Below are positions 1 to 6,839 of a DNA stretch of 6,839 bases, in pieces. A program made the translations under genes and the position numbers. The stretch is from positions 1 through 6,839 of the forward strand of contig CAMYZK010000140.1 of assembly GCA_947303825.1 (NCBI GenBank), in the 5' to 3' direction. Position 1 is the stretch's first letter; each line of letters starts with the position of its first letter. Below the pieces are notes generated by a model, which saw only the letters and a list, made by a program, of their open reading frames with translations, did no database searches and was not told the DNA's origin. This DNA is from an uncultured Prevotella sp. Lineage in GTDB: Bacteria > Bacteroidota > Bacteroidia > Bacteroidales > Bacteroidaceae.

Positions 1-324
1 GATGGAGCCGTCTTTCTTGATGAACTGAAAGAGGACGATGCCTTCGTTGAGGGCCGCGATTTCTTTCGCTCCGCCAGGGGCGAATTTGTTTTTGAAGGGT
101 CCCTTTTCGGAATAATGGAGGAATGTGAAGAAGCTCTTGCCATTCTGAGCGGGGAAGAGGACGAGATTGCCGTTATCTTTGGCGATACGGAAATTGACGA
201 GCTTATTGGAAGCAGTCAAATCCAAAAGCTTTTTCTCCCAAGTGGAGAAGCGGTTGAGCTCTTCACCGGTCTCGATGGGGCGGAACTGATAGTCGCGGAT
301 TAAGGCGAGGTCATCTTCCTGCAT
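1..324 (-). CDS. N-terminal part of an unidentified protein (weak DUF4011-like motif), runs off left edge
   Basis: The reverse strand is open from an ATG at 324-322 to the window edge, giving 108 residues with no stop. The product is not recognised with certainty. Residues about 26-43 read WEKKLLDLTASNKLVNFR, which resembles the W-x(3)-LLDLT-x(2)-N-x-L-(L/V)-NFR signature near the start of DUF4011 helicase-like proteins; the following residues give no further support. Codons mostly end in C or G, like the neighbours. The opposite strand is also open here but reads as a very acidic peptide typical of an antisense shadow, so the minus strand is preferred. The start is uncertain because the frame stays open upstream into the kinase fragment; ATG 324 is chosen because it lies just inside the apparent junction at 325-345. 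No promoter is visible ahead of it, as expected if its own upstream DNA has been lost. Confidence 0.45.
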   Translation of the reverse strand, partial: MQEDDLALIRDYQFRPIETGEELNRFSTWEKKLLDLTASNKLVNFRIAKDNGNLVLFPAQNGKSFFTFLHYSEKGPFKNKFAPGGAKEIAALNEGIVLFQFIKKDGSI

Positions 325-345
325 CTCTGCGGGGCGGATACTGAC
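325..345. other. Apparent sequence junction between two truncated, head-to-head genes
   Basis: Histidine kinase similarity on the plus strand begins abruptly at about 337 (A-D-T-D-I-D-F). It matches the position of S-D-V-D-F, residues 796-800 of the complete kinase downstream. Nothing further upstream in any plus frame resembles the expected HisKA helix or PAS domain, and a TAA lies in frame at 301-303. To the left, the minus-strand reading frame looks protein-like up to its ATG at 324. Two genes that lack their 5' regions and meet within about 20 bp suggest a deletion, inversion or recombination breakpoint, or an assembly join. Confidence 0.5.
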
Positions 346-795
346 ATCGACTTCGCCGCCTTCTTTGAGGGATGCTGCCAGTCGGCATGGATACACTGCA
401 AGCAGCCCGGTGTTGACTTCTCCGTAAATACATCCTACGAGCACCTCGTCCTTAACATTGACATGACCAACCTGGGTATCGTCATCGAACAGATTGTGAA
501 GAACGCAGCCCAGCACACCACGTCGGGATATATCCGGGCACGCTTCGACTATAACGGCGAAGACCTCACGGTGGCCGTTCAGGACACCGGCTGCGGCATT
601 CCTGCCGACCAGACCGAAAAGATCTTCGAACGCTTCGTCACCACCGACAGCGGCAATAGTGGCCTGGGCTTGTCTATCTGTCAGGAGGTGGTAAAGCTGA
701 TGGGAGGAAGGATACGCCTGAAGTCTGAGGTTGGGAAGGGAACCATCGTATGGATAATCATCCCCTGCACAGCCAGCGAGGTGGTGAGATCTTAA
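337..795 (+). CDS. Sensor histidine kinase, C-terminal ATPase fragment (5'-truncated)
   Basis: This is the catalytic ATP-binding end of a two-component sensor kinase. Visible are the N-box around E-Q-I-V-K-N-A-A-Q-H (487-516), the G1 box D-T-G-C-G-I-P (583-603), the F-box K-I-F-E-R-F-V, a G2 box N-S-G-L-G-L-S-I-C and the closing G-K-G-T-I-V-W-I-I-I-P. The phosphoacceptor HisKA helix and any sensor region are absent: similarity to the adjacent full-length kinase starts at 337, right at the junction. The first in-frame ATG is 463, which would drop the first strand and helix of the ATPase fold, so 463-795 is unlikely to make a working protein by itself. The stop lies 10 bp before the next kinase, so the two were probably co-transcribed. 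It is either a remnant gene or an intact gene cut by a bad assembly join. Confidence 0.72.
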   Translation, partial: DTDIDFAAFFEGCCQSAWIHCKQPGVDFSVNTSYEHLVLNIDMTNLGIVIEQIVKNAAQHTTSGYIRARFDYNGEDLTVAVQDTGCGIPADQTEKIFERFVTTDSGNSGLGLSICQEVVKLMGGRIRLKSEVGKGTIVWIIIPCTASEVVRS

Positions 796-805
796 GTCAA
801 TTAGA

Positions 806-3769
806 ATGATAATTATGTGCAGCATGACACGAGATATGTTCAGGAACGGGAAAAAGGCCATAGCACCACTCCTATGCCTTTTTGCCTTTTTACCTTTCCT
901 CCCTGCCGTTAACTGCTCGGCTCAGACACTTGCCCCTAGCAAGGATTTTGGTTATACGAAGGAGCATCCGCTGGTCATCGCCAGCGACTGGGACTTCCGC
1001 CCCTTCGAGTTCATCAGTGATGAAGGCCAGCCTGCGGGGTACAACGTTGATGTGCTCAACATGGTTCTAGACAAGCTGAACATCCCTCACAAGTTTGTCA
1101 TGCAGGAATGGCACGTCGCCACCGCCATGTTCAAACGACACGAGGCCGACCTCATACATGCCCTGTATTATTTCTTCAAGGATCACCCCTACGTATCTAC
1201 ACAAAAATACATCAACTATTACAACCTGATGGTGGCACGGCGCACCGACCAGGAGCCACTCCACAGGCTTAGCGACCTACAGACTACCGACACACTGCTT
1301 CTCAAGGAGGACGACTATGCAGCCTTGGCCCTTGGCCGCATGGGACAGTTGCCGTTTGCCACTGAGTTCCACTCGCCGAAGGATGGACTGGCCGGCATCA
1401 GGCAAGGCAAATACAAGTACTACATCTGGGGAGAAACACCTCTCAACCATAAGATTCAGGAACTAAGCCTCGACAGCATCGCACTCGACGAGATAGACAT
1501 CCCTGCCGGCGAACTGCGAATAATAGGCTACAACAAAGAGCTTGTCGACCTCATTGACAACCAGTACACTCGGCTGGAACAGGCCGGCGAGCTGCAAAAA
1601 ATCTACGACCGATGGTTCCACCCCGAGCGTGTTCACGACGATGCATCGCCCTTGGCTCTCTTCATCCTCGCCGGGCTGCTCCTGGCAACGATCATCGTGC
1701 TGCTGCTTATCAGGCTCGTCCGCCGGAGGGTGAGCATGAGGGTTTGCGAGAGCTCCGAATTGGGAAAGCTGATGGACCAGGTGCTCAACATGGGCGACTA
1801 TTTCGTCGTAGAATGGGACTTCCAGAGCAACATGCTCCGCAACAAGTACGGGAGCATGCTGCCTAATGGCGACATGACTCCCGAGGAGTTTCTCACGCGT
1901 ATGCTGCCAGAAGAGGCACCAATCCTTCACAATCTGAATATACAGCTCGGTACCGGTGTCATCAGCCACTTCGACTTGAGCTTCAGCTTCAACCAGGGCA
2001 CACCCGACCAACCCATCTGGAGACACTTCTACGGTAATGGCATAGCAGAATGGGGCAAATCCACCAAACAACCAAACAACCAAACAACCAAACGACCCAA
2101 ATACCTTCTCTATACAACAAAAGACATCACCGAAGAGGTGAACGAAGAACGTGGGGTCAGGACCATGGCTAGCAAGTATAAGAAGATGTTCGACACCAAC
2201 CTTGTTGCCATGTCCTTCTATGATGCCAACGGCAATTTCCTCGACCTCAACAAGAAGATGCGTGATCTCTGCCAAATTAACAATGACACAGAGAATTTCT
2301 TCAAAGCCACATCACTCTTCAGATTCCCCAACCTAAATGGCATCTATCTGCCCGGCTCAAGGGATACCATGCACGTATGCCAGCACCTCTACGAGCCGCA
2401 ATTTGGACTGGACAAGTACATTGAGTTTCGCATACACCCCGTTATTGACGATGACGACCGTCTGGTGTACTATATCGTCACTAACCGCGACATCACTGCC
2501 GAGCGCGACATGTACCTGGAACAGCGTGAACACGACCGCAAGCTACATGCCACCAACGAGGCCGTCAAACGCTATGAAAAGCAACTTGGCTACCTCTTGG
2601 AAGAAAGCCAGATGTATATCTGGAACTATCTGCCTGCGGAAAATAAGATAAACATGACACGTTCGCCAGGAAAAACAGAGTTTTCTGAGACAATCGAAGA
2701 ATACATAGGGACCATCAATGCCGACGTGAGACAGCGGGCAATAGAGGAACTTAAAACCGCCATGCAAGAGGGCAAACCCTATAACACCATTCTGCCCTAC
2801 GACCATACACCGCTCGACAGCCAGCTCTCGTGGTACACCATTATCGGCATACCCATCTTCAACAAGGACGGGCAGCTCACCGAATACTTCGGACTGTCGC
2901 GCAACATCACTGAACTCATGCAGGCACAGGAGAAACTGCGCGTGGAGACAACACGCGCCGAAGACTCAGGACGCTTCAAGGCGGCCTTCCTCGCCAACAT
3001 GACTCACGAGATACGCACGCCGCTCAACGCCATAGTAGGCTTCTCTGACCTCCTGCCAATGATCGACGACAGCGGGGAGAAGAAGGAACTGATACGCATC
3101 ATTCGCAACAATTGCAACATGCTGCTACGACTCATCAGCGACATCCTGGAAGCATCGAACATCGAGTCACGACCGATGGACATCCAGCCATCCGACGTTG
3201 ACTTCGCCCTGGCTTTCGACGACATCTGCCAAACGCTGGAACAACGGGTGCAGATACCGGGCGTGGCGTTCATCAAGGAAAATCCATACACCACCTTCAA
3301 CACATGCTTGGACAAGGGACGCATACAGCAGGTCATCACCAACTTCGTCACAAACGCCATCAAATACACCCATAAGGGACACATAAAGGTGGGATACTGC
3401 GCCACGCCTCTTAGTGTAGAGAGTAGCGTTGATGGTGTTAAGTTTGCTACCGCCCCGCAGAACAACTCCAACGAAGAAAACAGCGCGGTAGCAAACTCTA
3501 AACTCTACACTCTAAACTCTAAACTAAACACCGAGGAGGGTCTATACATCTACTGTGAAGACACTGGGGCGGGCATTCCCAAGGAGAAGCAGCCTTCTGT
3601 CTTCGAGCGTTTTGTAAAGCTCAACGAGTTCGTACAGGGCACCGGTCTCGGACTGAACATCTGCAAGACCATTGCCGAGCGCTGCGGTGGCAACATAGGT
3701 GTATACAGCGACGGTGAAGGGAAAGGCTCTACCTTCTGGATATGGATTCCATGTCCCCATAATCCCTGA
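806..3769 (+). CDS. Membrane sensor histidine kinase: SBP_bac_3 + TM + three PAS-like domains + HisKA + HATPase_c
   Basis: A complete 987-residue sensor kinase. Residues 11-39 form a signal peptide with probable cleavage after C-S-A39. Residues 55-272 are a periplasmic SBP_bac_3 domain (D-F-R-P-F-E-F, G-Y-N-V-D-V-L-N, ending G-E-L-Q-K-I-Y-D-R-W-F), a family that binds amino acids and similar small solutes; the ligand is unknown. A membrane helix spans about 283-305. Three cytoplasmic PAS-like units end at D-I-T-E (440-443), D-I-T-A (562-565) and N-I-T-E (700-703). HisKA follows with phosphoacceptor H734 in N-M-T-H-E-I-R-T-P, then HATPase_c with N-box N846/N850, G1 D919-T-G-A-G-I-P, F-box F933-E-R-F and G2 G945-T-G-L-G-L. 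There is no receiver or DNA-binding domain, so it needs a separate response regulator, not seen here. Two in-frame low-complexity insertions occur at residues about 418-431 and 866-909. ATGs at 815, 824 and 836 are alternative starts; 836 gives the tidiest signal peptide. Confidence 0.92.
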   Translation: MIIMCSMTRDMFRNGKKAIAPLLCLFAFLPFLPAVNCSAQTLAPSKDFGYTKEHPLVIASDWDFRPFEFISDEGQPAGYNVDVLNMVLDKLNIPHKFVMQEWHVATAMFKRHEADLIHALYYFFKDHPYVSTQKYINYYNLMVARRTDQEPLHRLSDLQTTDTLLLKEDDYAALALGRMGQLPFATEFHSPKDGLAGIRQGKYKYYIWGETPLNHKIQELSLDSIALDEIDIPAGELRIIGYNKELVDLIDNQYTRLEQAGELQKIYDRWFHPERVHDDASPLALFILAGLLLATIIVLLLIRLVRRRVSMRVCESSELGKLMDQVLNMGDYFVVEWDFQSNMLRNKYGSMLPNGDMTPEEFLTRMLPEEAPILHNLNIQLGTGVISHFDLSFSFNQGTPDQPIWRHFYGNGIAEWGKSTKQPNNQTTKRPKYLLYTTKDITEEVNEERGVRTMASKYKKMFDTNLVAMSFYDANGNFLDLNKKMRDLCQINNDTENFFKATSLFRFPNLNGIYLPGSRDTMHVCQHLYEPQFGLDKYIEFRIHPVIDDDDRLVYYIVTNRDITAERDMYLEQREHDRKLHATNEAVKRYEKQLGYLLEESQMYIWNYLPAENKINMTRSPGKTEFSETIEEYIGTINADVRQRAIEELKTAMQEGKPYNTILPYDHTPLDSQLSWYTIIGIPIFNKDGQLTEYFGLSRNITELMQAQEKLRVETTRAEDSGRFKAAFLANMTHEIRTPLNAIVGFSDLLPMIDDSGEKKELIRIIRNNCNMLLRLISDILEASNIESRPMDIQPSDVDFALAFDDICQTLEQRVQIPGVAFIKENPYTTFNTCLDKGRIQQVITNFVTNAIKYTHKGHIKVGYCATPLSVESSVDGVKFATAPQNNSNEENSAVANSKLYTLNSKLNTEEGLYIYCEDTGAGIPKEKQPSVFERFVKLNEFVQGTGLGLNICKTIAERCGGNIGVYSDGEGKGSTFWIWIPCPHNP
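2064..2095 (+). repeat. 8-bp tandem repeat, four CCAAACAA units, inside the kinase gene
   Basis: Four contiguous octamers start at 2064, 2072, 2080 and 2088; the first three are identical and the fourth has one A-to-G change. They encode the low-complexity stretch T-K-Q-P-N-N-Q-T-T-K-R-P (residues 420-431) just before the closing strand and D-I-T-E end of the first PAS-like domain. The tract sits in a loop and reads as an insertion. Because 8 is not a multiple of 3, gain or loss of one or two units shifts the frame; only changes of three units keep it. Confidence 0.9.
3411..3529 (+). repeat. Palindromic in-frame insertion with 7-bp CTCTAAA-type tandem repeat in the kinase ATPase domain
   Basis: Perfect 12-bp inverted arms GTTTGCTACCGC (3442-3453) and GCGGTAGCAAAC (3485-3496) enclose a 31-nt loop. 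With one bulge the pairing extends about 4 bp. A second, outer arm pair of 9 bp lies at 3413-3421 and 3503-3511. Four heptamers of CTCTAAA type run 3496-3523, the second with one change. The segment encodes residues about 866-909, between two strands of the ATPase domain. The homologous loop in the kinase fragment upstream is only about three residues (N-G-E), so roughly 40 residues have been added in frame. Confidence 0.8.
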
Positions 3770-3771
3770 GC

Positions 3772-3859
3772 CTGTTCACCTACAAGCCTCCAACAGCTTC
3801 TCCACCAGTCGTGGGTCTGTTCACCTACAAGCCTCCAACAGCTTCTCCACCAGTCGTGG
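3772..3859. repeat. mutY: 45-bp tandem duplication covering the 3' end and stop codon of mutY
   Basis: The unit starting at 3772 recurs at 3817 with 43 consecutive identical bases (3772-3814 and 3817-3859). On the minus strand each copy encodes R-L-V-E-K-L-L-E-A-C-R followed by TGA. The copy at 3817-3859 is the translated one and ends at the TGA at 3823-3821. The second copy lies beyond the stop, in frame, with its own TGA at 3778-3776. Identity over this length suggests a recent duplication. Without the extra copy, the two convergent stop codons would be 6 bp apart. Confidence 0.93.
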
Positions 3860-4858
3860 TATGCCGTAGTTGCCGATGTCACCCTCTTCAATCCAAAAAT
3901 AGCCTTCCGGCAGGGGCGGACAGTCATCGGTCTCCCACAGCCAGAAGTCGGCCAAAAGCACCCGGTGGGTCAGCACATGGCGCACATTCTCCCTGAGCAG
4001 GGTGAGACGGGCATCACGCCATCCCAGTCGCTCAAGGGCTGAGGGAAGCCCCTCCGCACCGGTCTCCAGGCAGAGCGGCTCGTAGAGTCCTTGCCAGATA
4101 TCACCAGCAGGACGGCGGTGAAGGGCCGTTTGGCCTTTGCTGCGAATATATATATAGGTAAGCCGTCGTTCCTTTATTTCCAGCTTCTTCAGCTTCACGG
4201 GCAGTGCATCCGTGGCGCCTGTTCTAAGCGCACTGCAGGTCTCGGCCAAAGGACAGCTTGTGCAGCGCGGACTGACGGGTGTACACAGGATGGCTCCGAA
4301 GTCCATGATGGCCTGGTTGTATGCCGAAGCCTCGGTATATGGAAGCAAGCTCTGGGCCAAAGCCGAAAACTCCTTCTTCCCTGCCGTGGTATTGATGGGT
4401 GTAGCAATACCATAGTAGCGGGCTAGCACACGGTAGACATTTCCATCGACAACAGCCGCAGGCAGGTCAAAGGCAATGCTGCCTATGGCCGCTGCCGTAT
4501 AGTCGCCCACGCCTTTGAGCGTGCGCAGTCCTTCAATGGTGCGCGGCCATCCGCCTGCAGCGACAACCTGCCGCGCTGCCGTGTGCAGGTTGCGGGCACG
4601 ACTGTAATAGCCCAGTCCCTGCCACTCGCGCAGCACCTCGTCCTCGGTGGCTGCTGCCAGCTGCTCTACAGCAGGCCAGCGATGCATGAAACGTTCCCAA
4701 TAGGGACGGCCCTGCTCGGTGCGCGTCTGCTGGAGAATGATTTCCGACAGCCACACAGCGTATGGGTCGCGGGTCTGTCGCCAGGGCAGGTCGCGGCCGT
4801 TAGTCTTGAACCACTCCAATAAGGTAGTCGAAAAGGGCATCGTAGGCTGTTCTGTCAT
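3821..4858 (-). CDS. mutY: Adenine DNA glycosylase MutY (A/G-specific)
   Basis: MutY removes adenine mispaired with 8-oxoguanine or guanine, preventing G-to-T transversions. The 345-residue protein has the family's usual length and order. The N-terminal glycosylase domain has the catalytic glutamate in W-L-S-E39-I-I-L-Q-Q-T. The helix-hairpin-helix is L-K-G-V-G-D-Y-T-A-A-A-I (114-125), with catalytic D138 in V-V-D-G-N-V. The 4Fe-4S cluster ligands are C192-x6-C199-x2-C202-x5-C208. Residues about 230-345 form the NUDIX-like domain that reads 8-oxoG, with the H-x-L-T-H-R motif at 294-299. ATG 4858 is used; a second ATG at residue 7 (4840) would also fit the family N-terminus. It has its own promoter at 4894-4925, is divergent from pgeF and convergent with the kinase. 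Its last codons and stop are tandemly duplicated. Confidence 0.96.
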   Translation of the reverse strand: MTEQPTMPFSTTLLEWFKTNGRDLPWRQTRDPYAVWLSEIILQQTRTEQGRPYWERFMHRWPAVEQLAAATEDEVLREWQGLGYYSRARNLHTAARQVVAAGGWPRTIEGLRTLKGVGDYTAAAIGSIAFDLPAAVVDGNVYRVLARYYGIATPINTTAGKKEFSALAQSLLPYTEASAYNQAIMDFGAILCTPVSPRCTSCPLAETCSALRTGATDALPVKLKKLEIKERRLTYIYIRSKGQTALHRRPAGDIWQGLYEPLCLETGAEGLPSALERLGWRDARLTLLRENVRHVLTHRVLLADFWLWETDDCPPLPEGYFWIEEGDIGNYGIPRLVEKLLEACR

Positions 4859-4893
4859 TATACGTCGGTAAAATACTTATTGCACAACGGGCG

Positions 4894-4925
4894 CAAAGGT
4901 AAGCATTCTTCCCGAAATCCACAAA
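4894..4925 (-). promoter_or_regulatory. Bacteroidetes-type promoter of mutY
   Basis: Read on the minus strand, TTTG (4925-4922) is followed after 20 nt by TACCTTTG (4901-4894), an exact fit to the Bacteroidetes -33/-7 pattern TTTG-N19-21-TAnnTTTG. Transcription would start near 4887, giving a leader of about 30 nt before the ATG at 4858. No strong Shine-Dalgarno sequence is present, as is usual in this phylum. Confidence 0.75.
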
Positions 4926-4982
4926 TATAGTGGAGACTTTTCATGGTATTTGACCTCAAAATATGTCAGAAAAACTCGTACC

Positions 4983-5015
4983 GTGCGGTTGAAGCCCAAA
5001 GGGCTGTTAGAGCAC
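4983..5015. other. Imperfect hairpin in the mutY-pgeF intergenic region
   Basis: AGCCC (4993-4997) and GGGCT (5001-5005) form a 5-bp stem with an AAA loop. An outer stem GTGC (4983-4986) and GCAC (5012-5015) is separated from it by a symmetrical 6-nt internal loop on each side. No U-tract follows directly and both flanking genes point away, so it is not an obvious terminator. It lies upstream of the pgeF promoter; it may be a regulatory site or a small dispersed repeat. The rest of this intergenic region (4926-4982) shows nothing I can name. Confidence 0.35.
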
Positions 5016-5040
5016 AGCTCGTAAAAAATCTTAGAAAACA

Positions 5041-5072
5041 TTTGGCAATACAGGGAAAAGTGCTTACCTTTG
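5041..5072 (+). promoter_or_regulatory. Bacteroidetes-type promoter of pgeF
   Basis: TTTG (5041-5044) is followed after 20 nt by TACCTTTG (5065-5072), the exact Bacteroidetes pattern. The start site would fall near 5079, leaving a leader of about 15 nt before the ATG at 5094. The -7 region shares the 13-mer TGCTTACCTTTGC with the divergent mutY promoter, with the same 20-nt spacer. Confidence 0.78.
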
Positions 5073-5093
5073 CTGATAATCTAAATTGAAAAG

Positions 5094-6839
<1,746 letters not shown>

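Noticed and set aside
115..303. Plus-strand 62-residue acidic reading frame
   Set aside because: It lies opposite the more protein-like minus-strand frame, has strongly acidic shadow composition and no recognisable motif.
463..795. Independent small ATPase protein starting at ATG 463
   Set aside because: Kinase similarity extends in frame to about 337, so the ATG is internal to the ATPase domain and has no promoter or ribosome site.
2064..2095. CRISPR-like repeats
   Set aside because: The units are 8 bp and contiguous, with no spacers and no cas genes.
1463..2275. Minus-strand open frame of 270 codons inside the kinase
   Set aside because: It is fully antisense to the well-supported SBP, membrane and PAS regions of the kinase; its hydrophobic and repetitive parts are complements of kinase codons and the octamer repeat.
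3004..3471. Minus-strand open frame of 155 codons opposite HisKA/HATPase_c
   Set aside because: The plus strand here has the H-box, N-box and linker of a kinase; the reverse frame has no family features.
3442..3496. Inverted repeat as a transcription terminator
   Set aside because: It lies within an open reading frame, has a 31-nt loop and no following T-run, and coding continues to the conserved G1 box.
3550..3927. Minus-strand frame with a duplicated Trp/Arg-rich block
   Set aside because: The duplicated block is the 45-bp mutY repeat read in the wrong frame; it overlaps kinase and mutY codons and has no start support.

Overview
The window looks like chromosome of a Bacteroidales bacterium, most likely Prevotella in the broad sense. 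Three things point that way. Codons favour C or G at the third position at moderate GC. Both recognisable promoters have the Bacteroidetes form TTTG-N20-TAnnTTTG, with weak or absent Shine-Dalgarno sequences. The gene types (a substrate-binding-domain histidine kinase with several PAS domains, MutY, PgeF, a CE1-like esterase with a Gly/Arg/Pro-rich loop) are typical of gut or rumen Prevotella. The genus is inference, not shown.

Layout. Bases 1 to about 324 carry the N-terminal end of an unidentified minus-strand gene that leaves the window on the left. At about 325-345 it abuts, head to head, a plus-strand histidine kinase that has lost everything upstream of its ATPase domain. This is an abrupt junction: either a real rearrangement or a chimeric assembly. 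The kinase fragment is followed after 10 bp by a complete 987-residue kinase (806-3769) with a signal peptide, a periplasmic SBP_bac_3 domain, one membrane helix, three PAS-like domains, HisKA and HATPase_c. No response regulator is in view.

Bases 3770-5093 hold mutY on the minus strand, convergent with the kinase, then a 235-bp divergent intergenic region with two matching promoters. pgeF follows on the plus strand (5094-5915). Its 3' end overlaps by 8 bp the 3' end of a minus-strand esterase gene that runs off the right edge. mutY (8-oxoguanine:A repair) and pgeF (clearing a misincorporated peptidoglycan precursor) are housekeeping quality-control genes. The kinases sense an extracellular ligand and the esterase probably acts on plant polysaccharide esters. 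No operon joins all of them.

The least ordinary features are small-scale. The complete kinase carries two low-complexity in-frame insertions: four 8-bp CCAAACAA units in a PAS loop, and a palindromic segment with four 7-bp CTCTAAA-type units in the ATPase domain. Neither unit length is a multiple of three, so a change in copy number would usually shift the frame and could act as a switch. A weaker heptamer tract lies in a pgeF loop. The 3' end of mutY, with its stop codon, is duplicated as a 45-bp tandem repeat. I see no CRISPR array, RNA gene, transposase or attachment site.
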